Positions 6,121-15,135 of a stretch of DNA of 64,000 bases are shown here, piece after piece. Below the pieces are notes generated by a model that saw only the letters and a list, made by a program, of their open reading frames with translations, was not told the DNA's origin and did no database searches. Position 1 is the first letter of the stretch; each line of letters opens with the position of its first letter. A program made the position numbers and the translations under genes. The DNA is from Pseudomonadota bacterium (GTDB lineage: Bacteria; Pseudomonadota; Gammaproteobacteria; Burkholderiales; Gallionellaceae), in NCBI GenBank assembly GCA_021782365.1, contig JAJXVB010000001.1, forward strand, positions 1 through 64,000. Reading direction: 5' to 3'.

Positions 6121-7509
6121 TCAGTCTATCGCCTTGATGATGTCCTCGACAACCTTCTTCGCATCGCCGAATATCATCATGGTCTTGTCCATGTAGAAGA
6201 GATCGTTGTCCAATCCGGCATAACCCGTGGCCATCGAGCGCTTCACGACCAGCACGGTGCGCGCCTTGTATGCATCGAGGATGGGCATCCCGTAGATCGG
6301 GCTGGACTTGTCGTTCTTGGCCGCAGGATTCACCACGTCGTTCGCGCCGATCACCAGCACCACATCCGTATCCGAAAACTCGTTGTTGATCTCATCCATT
6401 TCCACGACCTGCTCATAAGGCACTTCGGCCTCGGCCAGCAGAACGTTCATGTGACCCGGCATGCGGCCTGCCACGGGATGGATCGCATAGCGCACCTTCA
6501 CGCCCTTTTCTGTGAGCGCGTTGGACATTTCATTGATCGCATGCTGCGCGCGCGCGACCGCGAGCCCATAACCCGGGACGATGATCACCGAATCCGCATT
6601 GCCCATCAGGAAGGCTGCATCGTCAGCACTCCCGCTGCGATAAGTCTTCTGTACGCCGTCCCCCGCCGCTTCAGCCGATGCTTCTCCGCCAAACCCGCCC
6701 AGGATCACGTTGAAAAAGGCGCGGTTCATCGCACGGCACATGATGTAGGAAAGGATCGCGCCCGAGCTTCCCACCAGCGAACCTGCGATGATCAGCATGT
6801 TGTTGTTGAGCGTGAAGCCGATGCCTGCAGCTGCCCATCCTGAATAGGAGTTCAGCATCGACACCACGACAGGCATGTCCGCACCGCCTATCGGCATGAT
6901 CAGCAATACGCCAAGCACCAGCGCGATCGCGGTCATGATCAGGAAAGGCGTCCATGAAGGGCTCATGAAGAAGGCAACGCCAAAGCCCAGCATCGCGATG
7001 CCAAGAAGCAAATTTAGCCAATGCTGTCCGGCAAAGCGCAGCGGCTTGCCGGAGAGTTTTCCTGACAATTTGCCGAATGCGATGATGGAGCCTGTGAAGG
7101 TGATCGCGCCGACGAAGGTGCCGATGAAGAGCTCGATCCGGTTGCTGCTGTGCAGCGCCTCTCCGGGCAGCGCAATGCCATAGGCGACCGGATTATTGAA
7201 TGCAGCCATCGCGACCAGCACGGCGGCCAGACCCACCAGGGAATGCATCGCCGCGACGAGTTCGGGCATCGCAGTCATTTCGATGCGGCGCGCGATGACT
7301 GCGCCTATCGTCCCACCCACTGCGATCGCAAGCAGGATCAGGGCCACGTTGTGCGTCAGGCTCAACGTGGTCAGCACGGCGATCGTCATGCCCATCATGC
7401 CGAACATGTTGCCGCGCCGGGAAGATATCGGCGAGCTCAAGCCCTTGAGCGTCAGTATGAAAAGGACAGCAGCGACCAGATAGGCCAGAGATACGGAATT
7501 GGCTGACAT
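6121..7509 (-). CDS. pntB: NAD(P) transhydrogenase beta subunit
   Basis: The product has 462 residues. An N-terminal membrane domain of about nine hydrophobic helices (residues 5-260) forms part of the proton channel. The soluble NADP(H)-binding domain III (about 290-462) contains GYGLAVARAQHAI and VRYAIHPVAGRMPGHMNVLLAEAEVPY, both strongly conserved in PntB. The enzyme couples proton entry to hydride transfer from NADH to NADP+ and is a source of NADPH. It follows pntAB with no gap (stop at 7510, start at 7509). Length and motifs are normal. Confidence 0.97.
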   Translation of the reverse strand: MSANSVSLAYLVAAVLFILTLKGLSSPISSRRGNMFGMMGMTIAVLTTLSLTHNVALILLAIAVGGTIGAVIARRIEMTAMPELVAAMHSLVGLAAVLVAMAAFNNPVAYGIALPGEALHSSNRIELFIGTFVGAITFTGSIIAFGKLSGKLSGKPLRFAGQHWLNLLLGIAMLGFGVAFFMSPSWTPFLIMTAIALVLGVLLIMPIGGADMPVVVSMLNSYSGWAAAGIGFTLNNNMLIIAGSLVGSSGAILSYIMCRAMNRAFFNVILGGFGGEASAEAAGDGVQKTYRSGSADDAAFLMGNADSVIIVPGYGLAVARAQHAINEMSNALTEKGVKVRYAIHPVAGRMPGHMNVLLAEAEVPYEQVVEMDEINNEFSDTDVVLVIGANDVVNPAAKNDKSSPIYGMPILDAYKARTVLVVKRSMATGYAGLDNDLFYMDKTMMIFGDAKKVVEDIIKAID

Positions 7510-7806
7510 TTACTTATCCTTCTTCTTGAACATCGCCAGCATTCTCTGCGTCACCAGAAAACCGCCGAACACGTTGATCGCGGCCAGCGCCACGGCGACC
7601 AGGCCGATAACCGATCCCATATCCATTTTTTCCGGGCTGGAAGCCAGCATCGCGCCGACGATGATGATGCCAGAAACCGCATTGGTCACCGCCATCAGTG
7701 GCGTGTGCAGCGCGGGCGTGACATTCCACACCACGTGGTAGCCTACGAATATCGCGAGCACGAATACGGTCAGATTCAATACAAAGGGATCTACTGCACC
7801 AGTCAT
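7510..7806 (-). CDS. pntAB: NAD(P) transhydrogenase alpha subunit, membrane part
   Basis: This 98-residue protein has three hydrophobic helices (about 8-30, 40-57, 65-84). It corresponds to the C-terminal membrane domain that is fused to PntA in E. coli. Typical segments are [29 protein letters not shown] and a basic tail ending in KKKDK. It lies between pntAA (10-base gap) and pntB (adjacent), giving the split three-subunit form seen in many alpha- and betaproteobacteria. Confidence 0.95.
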   Translation of the reverse strand: MTGAVDPFVLNLTVFVLAIFVGYHVVWNVTPALHTPLMAVTNAVSGIIIVGAMLASSPEKMDMGSVIGLVAVALAAINVFGGFLVTQRMLAMFKKKDK

Positions 7807-7816
7807 GATATTGCTC

Positions 7817-8935
7817 CTATTTGTTTACCGCAGTGCCATCCTTGCAAAGCAGCGTGCCTTTTATGATGTCGTCTTCCAGATTGATGTTCATCGCGCCTGT
7901 CTTGTCGCAAAGCAGGTTGATGAAGTTCAGGAGGTTGCGCGCATAAAGCGCGCTGGCATCCGTTGCGACCATGGCCGGCAGATTGGTCTCGCCAGCGATG
8001 GTCACGCCGTGCTTCACCACGGTCTTGCCGGCTTCTGACAACGGGCAATTGCCGCCCGCCTCCACCGCCATGTCGATGATGACGGAACCCGGCTTCATCA
8101 GCTTGACCGTGTCTTCTTGAAGCAGCACGGGTGCAGGGCGTCCGGGAATCAGCGCCGTGGTGATCACGATGTCGGCCTGCTTGGCACGTTCTGCGACGAG
8201 TACCGCCTGGCGCTGCATCCACGAGGCAGGCATCGGCCTTGCATATCCTCCGACGCCCTGTGCAATCTCGCGTTCCTCTTCGGTTTCAAATGGCACATCG
8301 ATGAATTTTGCGCCCAGGGATTCGACCTGTTCCTTCACGGCTGGGCGCACATCCGATGCCTCGACCACCGCACCCAGACGCTTGGCTGTCGCGATCGCCT
8401 GAAGTCCTGCCACGCCCACGCCCAGGATCAGCACGCGCGCCGCCTTCACGGTGCCCGCTGCTGTCATCAGCATGGGCATGAAACGCTGGTACAGGTTCGC
8501 GCCCAATATCACCGCCTTGTAGCCCGCGATGTTGGCCTGTGAGGACAGCACGTCCATCGCCTGCGCGCGCGAGGTGCGCGGCAGCTTTTCCATAGAAAAC
8601 GCGGTGATGCCCTGCTTTACATAGGCATCGACCAAGTCTGTCTGATAGGGATTGAGCAGGCCGATCAGCACGGTGCCTGTGCGCAATTGCGCGATTTCAT
8701 CCATGGTCGGCGCCTTGACCTTGAGCAGGATGTCTGCCTCCTTGTAGAGCGTTGCCGCATCGGTGATCCTTGCCCCAGCCGATGCAAATTCCGCATCCAG
8801 ATAATGCGCAGCCACACCCGCACCGGTTTGCACCAATACTTCATGACCTGTGGCGATCATCTTCTTCACCGTTTCCGGCGTCGCTGCAACACGGGTTTCA
8901 CCTGCGCGAATTTCCGCAGGAATGCCTATCCGCAT
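7817..8935 (-). CDS. pntAA: NAD(P) transhydrogenase alpha subunit, NAD-binding part
   Basis: This 372-residue soluble domain I binds NAD(H). It begins [26 protein letters not shown], typical of the AlaDH/PNT N-terminal family. The Rossmann loop is [22 protein letters not shown] (about 170-190). The RQD loop is absent as a clear block, but [17 protein letters not shown] is present. It ends without the membrane helices, which are encoded by the next gene. It is the first gene of the operon, preceded by CGAGGAGAG and a TATAAT box. Confidence 0.96.
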   Translation of the reverse strand: MRIGIPAEIRAGETRVAATPETVKKMIATGHEVLVQTGAGVAAHYLDAEFASAGARITDAATLYKEADILLKVKAPTMDEIAQLRTGTVLIGLLNPYQTDLVDAYVKQGITAFSMEKLPRTSRAQAMDVLSSQANIAGYKAVILGANLYQRFMPMLMTAAGTVKAARVLILGVGVAGLQAIATAKRLGAVVEASDVRPAVKEQVESLGAKFIDVPFETEEEREIAQGVGGYARPMPASWMQRQAVLVAERAKQADIVITTALIPGRPAPVLLQEDTVKLMKPGSVIIDMAVEAGGNCPLSEAGKTVVKHGVTIAGETNLPAMVATDASALYARNLLNFINLLCDKTGAMNINLEDDIIKGTLLCKDGTAVNK

Positions 8936-8990
8936 GAATCTCTCCTCGATTGGTGATTTTGTCTGAACTTGCCAGATTTATGCGGCCGCG

Positions 8991-9021
8991 ATTATACCCT
9001 CACTCGCATCCTTGAGGACAA
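8991..9021 (-). promoter_or_regulatory. Putative sigma-70 promoter of the pnt operon
   Basis: On the minus strand a perfect TATAAT (8991-8996) is preceded by TTGTCC (9016-9021) with a 19-base spacer, slightly long. The predicted transcript start is about 50 bases before the pntAA ATG at 8935. Confidence 0.55.
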
Positions 9022-9046
9022 TAACCACGATATATAGAGGGCATGT

Positions 9047-9436
9047 TCAGGAATACCAGCGCAGGAATGCGGCGCTTAGAAGTGCGATGAGACCCAATGC
9101 GAGCAGGGTGCGCCAAGCAATCGCCTGCCCCCTTTCAGTCAAATTGGCCTTCATGCAATAAAGTGCGAGCATCAGGCCTGATGCGACGCAGAGCATCTTG
9201 ATGATCAATGCGATCACGGCGATGCCGTGGATGTCGGGCAAATGCTTCTCGAAGGCGTAGGTGGTGATGCCAAAGGATAGGCCGCTTATCCCCTGCAACG
9301 CCCAGACTGCCGCGACCCACCTTGCAATCCTCTTGCGCAAATCAGGAAGCCCGAGCGCTGCAGCAGACATGCCCGCGATCGCTGCCGCGCCGATATTGTG
9401 CAAGGACTGTATCAGCGCGTAGAGCAGATTCTGCAT
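9047..9436 (-). CDS. Small integral membrane protein of unknown function
   Basis: The product has 129 residues and about four hydrophobic helices (6-30, 40-62, 70-93 and 105-125), separated by short loops. I do not recognise the family. Histidine 13 in the first helix and H70 near the third are the only obvious candidates for ligands. It starts one base after the stop of the upstream secreted-protein gene and has no Shine-Dalgarno of its own, so translation is coupled and the two proteins probably work together in the envelope. Confidence 0.65.
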   Translation of the reverse strand: MQNLLYALIQSLHNIGAAAIAGMSAAALGLPDLRKRIARWVAAVWALQGISGLSFGITTYAFEKHLPDIHGIAVIALIIKMLCVASGLMLALYCMKANLTERGQAIAWRTLLALGLIALLSAAFLRWYS

Positions 9437-9437
9437 G

Positions 9438-9791
9438 CTATTTGCTGGTCACCGTCTCAACGGCCTCGACCCCGGTCAGCGCATGGCTCACGGTTGCCTC
9501 CTTGATCGCGATGACATGCTTGCCGGGAGAGAGCTTGGGCAGCGTAATGCTGCACGGGCAATGCGAGATGTCGCGATCGATGATGGGATTGCCGTCATCG
9601 ATATAGATGTGCAGATGATTCCCCGTCGGGCTCAGCTTGACGTTGAAGTCCAGCTTGTTGTCCGCGTTGCCTTGCAGCACTGCGCCGTTTGCAGGGGAAG
9701 TGATGGTGATCGAACCTTCTGTCGCCAGCGCAGAAGACGCAATCAGGGTCAAAGACAATGCGGCGGGTTTGATCAGATCGAGCAATTTCAT
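9438..9791 (-). CDS. Secreted beta-rich protein of unknown function
   Basis: The product has 117 residues with a clear signal peptide (basic MKLLDLIK, hydrophobic core, cleavage after SSALA near residue 23). The mature part begins TEGSITITSPANGAVLQGN and reads like an immunoglobulin-like or fibronectin-like beta sandwich with a GNHLHIYIDDGNPI strand, a CPC pair (HCPCSI) and KLSPGKHVIAIKEATVSH. Such small periplasmic domains often bind or carry ligands, but the function is unknown. AAGGAG precedes the ATG. It is divergent from mutL and coupled to the downstream membrane protein. Confidence 0.75.
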   Translation of the reverse strand: MKLLDLIKPAALSLTLIASSALATEGSITITSPANGAVLQGNADNKLDFNVKLSPTGNHLHIYIDDGNPIIDRDISHCPCSITLPKLSPGKHVIAIKEATVSHALTGVEAVETVTSK

Positions 9792-9893
9792 GGCATTTCT
9801 CCTTAGAGGTTGGTAGGATAAATACGAGCAATTTACTCAACTACAAGAACAATTTGATCCCGTTTCAAGAATAAGTCAAGCGCGAAGACAGGC

Positions 9894-9899
9894 TATAAT
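9894..9899 (+). promoter_or_regulatory. Putative -10 box of mutL
   Basis: A perfect TATAAT lies 29 bases before the mutL ATG. No good -35 hexamer is found at 16-19 bases, so the promoter may depend on an activator or be weak. Confidence 0.45.
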
Positions 9900-9927
9900 C
9901 GCAGGCTAAACAACTTCCATTCATCTC

Positions 9928-11688
9928 ATGAGCACATCCATCCGGCTATTGCCAGAACTGCTGATCAACCAGATTGCCGCAGGCGAAGTGATCGAACGGC
10001 CCGCCGCCGCGCTGAAGGAATTGATGGAGAACAGCCTGGACGCGGGAGCAAGCGACATCTCCGTGCAAATTGAAAGCGGCGGCATCAAGCTTATGCGGGT
10101 GCGCGACAACGGCCGGGGCATTGCAAAAGATGAACTGAGGCTCGCGCTGATGCGCCATGCGACCAGCAAGATCGCATCTCTTGACGATCTTCAATCGGTT
10201 GCGAGCATGGGGTTTCGCGGCGAGGCGCTGGCCAGCATGGCCGCGGTCGCTGAATTAACGCTTTCAAGCCGAACGGCAAACGATGCGCATGGCTGGAAGA
10301 TAGAGGCGAAAGACGGATTCATCAGCGAGCCCTCGCCTGCTGGTCAGCCGCAGGGCACCAGCATCGAAATCAGGGAGATCTATTTCAACACGCCGGCAAG
10401 GCGTAAGTTCCTGAAGACGGAGGCCACCGAATTTGCGCACTGCGAGGAGACCTTCAAGCGCATCGCGCTATCCCGTCCCGACGTAAGCTTTTCATTGCAG
10501 CACAACGGGCGCACGATATGGCAGCTTCCTGGGCTGAGCAATTCGGAATCGATCGCGGATGCCGTGTTGAAGCGGGTATCGATGATGCTGGGCGATGAAT
10601 TTGCCAAGGCCGCAGTCGCCGTCTCGCGCAGGACTCCCGAACTTGCGCTGCGCGGTCTGGCTGCCCTGCCCGCCTATTCGCTGAGCAGCCGCGATGCGCA
10701 ATACTTCTTCGTCAACGGCCGCTTCGTGAAAGACAAGGTTGCAAGCCATGCGCTGCGACAGGCCTATCAGGACATCCTGCATCACCAGCGCCATCCCGCA
10801 TTCGTGCTCTTCCTGGAACTGCCTGCGACTCAGGTGGACGTGAACGTGCATCCGGCAAAGAGCGAGGTGCGATTTCGCGAAAGCCAGGCGATACACCGGT
10901 TCATCTTTCATACCTTGCAAGAAGCGCTTGCAAAGCCCGAGCAGGCTATTGAATCACCGCGCAATCCGGTTTCATTTTCAAGACCTGCCCCTGTAAGCCC
11001 CTTTCAATACACTGCCTCCATTGAGTTGTGGAAGATGCAGACGGATGCGCCATCGACAGAGGAAAAACAGGCACCGATCAGCTTGCCCCCTGTTCATCAG
11101 GAAATCCCGCCTTTGGGATTTGCGCTTGGCCAGCTATCCGGCATATACATACTGGCACAGAACGCGCATGGCCTGGTGGTCGTGGACATGCATGCCGCGC
11201 ATGAGCGCATCGTCTATGAAAGGCTCAAGGCTGCGATGGATGCGGAAGAGATCGCAACGCAACCCTTGCTGATCCCGGTCACCATGATTGCAGAAAAGCT
11301 GGACATCGCAACCGTCGAATCGGAAAGGCAGACGCTTTTGAAGCTGGGCTTCGACATCGCGCTCATTTCGCCCACCACGCTTGCGATACGCGCGATGCCT
11401 GTGCTGCTCAAGCAATCAGAGGCGGAATTGATCGCAGGCAAGGTGCTGCAGGAGCTTCGCGAATATGGCGCAAGCCGTGTGCTGACCGAACGCCGGGATG
11501 AACTGCTCGCAAGCCTTGCCTGCCACGGTGCGGTGCGCGCCAACCGCATGTTGAGCATCGCGGAGATGAACGCGCTGCTGCGAGAGATGGAAAGCACGGA
11601 GCGCGCAGACCAGTGCAACCACGGCCGCCCCACCTGGTTCCAGGTGTCGATCAAGGAACTCGACGCGATGTTCATGCGCGGGCAATGA
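9928..11688 (+). CDS. mutL: DNA mismatch repair protein MutL
   Basis: This 586-residue protein links MutS mismatch recognition to strand incision. The GHKL ATPase N-terminus carries IAAGEVIERPAAALKELMENSLDAGA, DNGRGI and GFRGEAL. A transducer domain follows with NVHPAKSEVRF near 310. After a proline-rich linker (about 345-395) comes the dimerisation domain. It contains DMHAAHERIVYE, which matches the endonuclease pattern DQHA(x)2E(x)4E with M in place of Q, plus ACHGAVRANR and CNHGRPTWF. E. coli MutL lacks this endonuclease motif, so this protein probably nicks DNA itself in a MutH-independent system. It is the first gene of a run with the MFS gene and miaA. Confidence 0.97.
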   Translation: MSTSIRLLPELLINQIAAGEVIERPAAALKELMENSLDAGASDISVQIESGGIKLMRVRDNGRGIAKDELRLALMRHATSKIASLDDLQSVASMGFRGEALASMAAVAELTLSSRTANDAHGWKIEAKDGFISEPSPAGQPQGTSIEIREIYFNTPARRKFLKTEATEFAHCEETFKRIALSRPDVSFSLQHNGRTIWQLPGLSNSESIADAVLKRVSMMLGDEFAKAAVAVSRRTPELALRGLAALPAYSLSSRDAQYFFVNGRFVKDKVASHALRQAYQDILHHQRHPAFVLFLELPATQVDVNVHPAKSEVRFRESQAIHRFIFHTLQEALAKPEQAIESPRNPVSFSRPAPVSPFQYTASIELWKMQTDAPSTEEKQAPISLPPVHQEIPPLGFALGQLSGIYILAQNAHGLVVVDMHAAHERIVYERLKAAMDAEEIATQPLLIPVTMIAEKLDIATVESERQTLLKLGFDIALISPTTLAIRAMPVLLKQSEAELIAGKVLQELREYGASRVLTERRDELLASLACHGAVRANRMLSIAEMNALLREMESTERADQCNHGRPTWFQVSIKELDAMFMRGQ

Positions 11689-11713
11689 GCCCCATCGAAA
11701 ACGATATACACCG

Positions 11714-12976
11714 ATGAATTCATCCAGCCCTTCCATCGCGCGCATCGCCTTCGCCTCTTTCATCGGTACGGCCATCGAGTTCTACGACTTCTATATCTAC
11801 GGTTTGGCTGTGGCGATGGTGATCGGTCCTGTGTTCTTCCCGAGATCCGATCCGGCCGCTCAAGCGCTGAATGCATTCCTGACCTTTGGCATCGCTTTCG
11901 TTGCGCGCCCCATCGGATCTTTGCTCTTCGGCCATTTCGGCGACAAGGTCGGAAGAAAATCGACCCTGGTCGCATCGCTGCTGGTGATGGGCATATCCAC
12001 CTTCATGATCGGCGTGCTGCCAGGCTATCAGCAGATCGGCTGGACTGCGCCCTTGCTGCTTTGCCTCTTGCGGCTGGGTCAGGGCATAGGCTTAGGAGGG
12101 GAATGGGGAGGTGCCGCGCTGCTCGCCGCAGAATATGCGCCGGATGGCAAGCGCGGCTGGTATGGCATGTTTCCGCAACTCGGCCCTTCGATTGGCTTTC
12201 TGCTGGCGGTCGGCAGCTTTCTGTTTCTCACCGGATATCTCGACGATGCAAGCTTTCGCTCATGGGGCTGGCGCATCCCGTTTCTCGCAAGCTCTCTTCT
12301 TGTCATCGTCGGCCTTTATGTGCGCATGAATCTTGCAGAGACTCCCGTATTTGCCAAGGCTGTCCATGTGAAGCTCCCCTTCCTCAAGCTTTTTACCCAT
12401 CATGCAAAGCCACTGCTGCTGGGAGCATTTCTGATGGTGGTGTGTTATGCGCTGTTCTATATCACAACCGTCTTCTCCTTGAGCTATGGAACGAGCAGGC
12501 TCGGCTATACGCGCATGCAGTTCCTAACCATGCTTTGCATCGCCGTGCTTTTCATGGCTGCCGCGACACCGCTTGCCGCAATGGCCTCCGACCGCTATGG
12601 TCGCCGCCCCGTCTTGATCGCAGCGGGAAGCGCCGCACTACTTTCAGGCTTCATGCTCTCGCCCATGCTAGAAAGCGGCTCCACGATATCAATCACGGCA
12701 TTTCTTTGTATCGAGCTTTTTCTGATGGGCGCGACCTTCGCACCCATGGGCGCGCTGCTCCCCGAGCTCTTTCCCACTGCCGTGCGCTATACCGGCGCGG
12801 GCGCCGCCTACAACCTGGGCGGCATCATGGGCGCATCGTTAGCCCCTTACCTCGCGCAGCAACTGGTGCTTCGCGGCGGGCTGCCCTGGGTGGGCGGATA
12901 CATTTCGGTAGCCGCTGCGATAAGCTTGACCGCAGCATTCCTGATACGCGAAACCCGCGGCAGGGGCTTGGCATGA
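11714..12976 (+). CDS. MFS transporter of the metabolite:H+ symporter (MHS) type
   Basis: The product has 420 residues with about 12 hydrophobic helices. MHS hallmarks are the opening GTAIEFYDFYIYG, the helix 2-3 loop RPIGSLLFGHFGDKVGRKSTL, and the helix 4 motif LRLGQGIGLGGEWGGAALLAAEYAP. A second loop (MASDRYGRRPVL) follows helix 8. This subgroup (ShiA/ProP/KgtP-like) imports carboxylates, shikimate, betaine or similar solutes with protons. The substrate cannot be told from sequence. It lies 25 bases after mutL and overlaps miaA by four bases (ATGA). Confidence 0.92.
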   Translation: MNSSSPSIARIAFASFIGTAIEFYDFYIYGLAVAMVIGPVFFPRSDPAAQALNAFLTFGIAFVARPIGSLLFGHFGDKVGRKSTLVASLLVMGISTFMIGVLPGYQQIGWTAPLLLCLLRLGQGIGLGGEWGGAALLAAEYAPDGKRGWYGMFPQLGPSIGFLLAVGSFLFLTGYLDDASFRSWGWRIPFLASSLLVIVGLYVRMNLAETPVFAKAVHVKLPFLKLFTHHAKPLLLGAFLMVVCYALFYITTVFSLSYGTSRLGYTRMQFLTMLCIAVLFMAAATPLAAMASDRYGRRPVLIAAGSAALLSGFMLSPMLESGSTISITAFLCIELFLMGATFAPMGALLPELFPTAVRYTGAGAAYNLGGIMGASLAPYLAQQLVLRGGLPWVGGYISVAAAISLTAAFLIRETRGRGLA

Positions 12977-13899
12977 ACAGCCTGCCGCGCGTCATATTCC
13001 TGATGGGGCCGACCGCTAGTGGAAAGACGGGTGTTGCGGTGGAACTCGTGCAAAGGCTGCCTTTGGAGATCATCAGCGTGGATTCCGCGCTCGTATACAA
13101 GGACATGGACATAGGCACCGCAAAGCCCGATGCGGCAACGCTCGCAAAAGCTCCCCACCACCTGATCGACATCGTCGATCCTACGGAAGCCTATTCGGCA
13201 GCGGCCTTCCGAAGGGATGCGCTGCGCCTGATGGACGAAATTTCAAGGCGCGGCAAGATACCGCTTCTGGTGGGGGGCACCATGCTGTACTTCAAGGCGC
13301 TGAAGGAAGGCTTGAGCGATCTTCCCATCGCGGATCCCGGAATCCGCAAGGAGCTCGACGAGATCATCAGGCAGAGCGGCACGCCCTATCTTCATCGCAT
13401 GCTCTCTTCCGTCGACCCGGTCACCGCTGAGAGGCTATCTCCCAATGACACCCAGCGTGTAGCACGCGCGATGGAGATTTTCCGCATCACCGGGATCCCG
13501 ATGTCAGGATTGCTGAGAAAACAAAGAGAGGAAAGCCTGCCCTTTAACGTGCTCTCCATCGCGCTGATTCCAGGCGATCGAAGCGCATTGCACCAGCGCA
13601 TCGCACTGCGCTTTTCGCAAATGCTAAAGCAGGGTCTGGTCGAGGAACTGCAGAGGCTGCGCAAGAAATATACGCTTCATCGCGATCTGCCTTCGATGCG
13701 ATGCGTCGGATATCGTCAGGCTTGGGAATACCTTGAAGGCGAGATCGACGAATTGCAGTTCCTTGAAAAGGGCATCATCGCAACCCGCCAGCTCGCGAAG
13801 CGCCAGCTCACCTGGCTGAGATCCATGCCAGAGAATATCGCGATCGATTGCCTTGAAAAGAATCTGACTGAACGGGTTGAACGCGAAATAGGGCTTTAA
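12973..13899 (+). CDS. miaA: tRNA dimethylallyltransferase
   Basis: This 308-residue enzyme transfers a dimethylallyl group to N6 of adenosine-37 in tRNAs that read UNN codons. The P-loop is GPTASGKTG; DSALVYKDMDIGTAKP and PHHLIDIVDP follow, and RCVGYRQAWEYL marks the tRNA-binding region. The ORF track extends this frame 304 codons upstream, but that part is a shadow of the transporter gene. The real ATG overlaps the transporter stop (ATGA). In many proteobacteria miaA follows mutL; here an MFS gene separates them. Its end overlaps the convergent flavoprotein gene by four bases. Confidence 0.97.
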   Translation: MNSLPRVIFLMGPTASGKTGVAVELVQRLPLEIISVDSALVYKDMDIGTAKPDAATLAKAPHHLIDIVDPTEAYSAAAFRRDALRLMDEISRRGKIPLLVGGTMLYFKALKEGLSDLPIADPGIRKELDEIIRQSGTPYLHRMLSSVDPVTAERLSPNDTQRVARAMEIFRITGIPMSGLLRKQREESLPFNVLSIALIPGDRSALHQRIALRFSQMLKQGLVEELQRLRKKYTLHRDLPSMRCVGYRQAWEYLEGEIDELQFLEKGIIATRQLAKRQLTWLRSMPENIAIDCLEKNLTERVEREIGL

Positions 13900-15065
13900 A
13901 CGACTTGGCCTGCGGCGAAACCGGAAGCCCACGCCCACTGGAAGTTGTAGCCGCCAAGCCACCCCGTCACATCCACCACTTCCCCGATGAAATAAAGCCC
14001 TGGTACATCCTTGCACTCCATGGTCTTGGAGGAAAGTGCGTGCGTATCCACTCCGCCGCAGGTGACCTCGGCCTTGGCATAACCCATGGTCCCTGAAGGC
14101 GTTACCTGCCAGTCGTGCAAGTGGCTTGCGATCGCCTCTTTCTGTTTTTCGCTGTACTGGTTGAGCGGTTTGTTTTCGAAATAGTGACTGCACCAAACAT
14201 CGGCAAAGCTTTTTGGCAGCCACTGCGCCAGAAAATTGGAAAGCTGTTTCCTGCTGTTTTCAAGAAGCAGCGCGCGCATGTCGAGATCCGGCAAGAGATC
14301 GATGTGCAATGCGCATCCAGGCTGCCAGTAGGATGAAGCCTGAAGGATCGCAGGGCCGCTCAGGCCTCTGTGGGTGACCAGCAGATCTTCGCGAAACGAC
14401 TGTTTGCCTGCAGTAACAACGGCAGGAAATGATACGCCCGTCAGATCCGCATAGGGCTTCCATTGCTCAGGCGCAAAGGTCAAGGGAACAAGACCCGCCT
14501 TAAGCTTGGTGACCGGGATGCCGAACTGCTCAGCTACCCGGTAGCCAAAGGGTGTCGCACCCGTCTTGGGTATCGACAGGCCTCCGGTTGCGATCACAAG
14601 CGATGTCGCTGCAAAACTTCCCCTTGAGGTTTCGAGATGGAAATGCCCCGAAGACTGCCGCGTTATGCTCTCGACGGTTGTTCCCATATGGCGCTTCACG
14701 TGATGCGCATCGCTTTCATTCTTGAGCATCCCGATGATCGCATCGGCCCCTGTGCTACAAAACAACTGGCCAAGCTTTTTCTCATGAAACCCGATGTTGT
14801 GTTTTTTAAGCAGCGCGATGAAATCCTGTGGCGTGTAGCGCGCAAGCGCAGAGCGGCAAAAATGCGGGTTTTCGGAGATGTAGTTTTCAGGTTTCGCGTG
14901 GATATTGGTGAAGTTGCAGTTTCCCCCGCCGGAAATCCTGATCTTTTCCGCAAGCTTTTTTGCATGGTCGAGCAGGATTACCGAGCGTCCGCGCATCCCT
15001 GCCTGGATTGCGCACATCATGCCGGCAGCGCCCGAACCTATGATGACGACATCTGCTTTATTCAT
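13896..15065 (-). CDS. BaiN/HI0933-family flavoprotein
   Basis: The product has 389 residues with an FAD-binding N-terminus (DVVIIGSGAAGMMCAIQAGMRGRSVILLD). The family-specific block KIRISGGGNCNFTN follows, and the C-terminal flavin contact is VPGLYFIGEVVDVTGWLGGYNFQWAWASG. These are NAD(P)/FAD-dependent oxidoreductases (YhiN/HI0933); most members have no known substrate, and BaiN relatives act on bile acids. It is convergent with miaA and the two coding ends overlap by four bases. Confidence 0.9.
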   Translation of the reverse strand: MNKADVVIIGSGAAGMMCAIQAGMRGRSVILLDHAKKLAEKIRISGGGNCNFTNIHAKPENYISENPHFCRSALARYTPQDFIALLKKHNIGFHEKKLGQLFCSTGADAIIGMLKNESDAHHVKRHMGTTVESITRQSSGHFHLETSRGSFAATSLVIATGGLSIPKTGATPFGYRVAEQFGIPVTKLKAGLVPLTFAPEQWKPYADLTGVSFPAVVTAGKQSFREDLLVTHRGLSGPAILQASSYWQPGCALHIDLLPDLDMRALLLENSRKQLSNFLAQWLPKSFADVWCSHYFENKPLNQYSEKQKEAIASHLHDWQVTPSGTMGYAKAEVTCGGVDTHALSSKTMECKDVPGLYFIGEVVDVTGWLGGYNFQWAWASGFAAGQVV

Positions 15066-15135
15066 CGAAAGGACGCACCGGGTAAGAATCGATCAAAATA
15101 TTCCGCATAAAGCATGGATTCCAAATGATTCCGCT

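Noticed and set aside
12061-12972. Upstream 304 codons of the track ORF that contains miaA
   Set aside because: They overlap the MFS transporter in another frame and read as arginine/histidine-rich shadow; the true miaA ATG overlaps the transporter stop.
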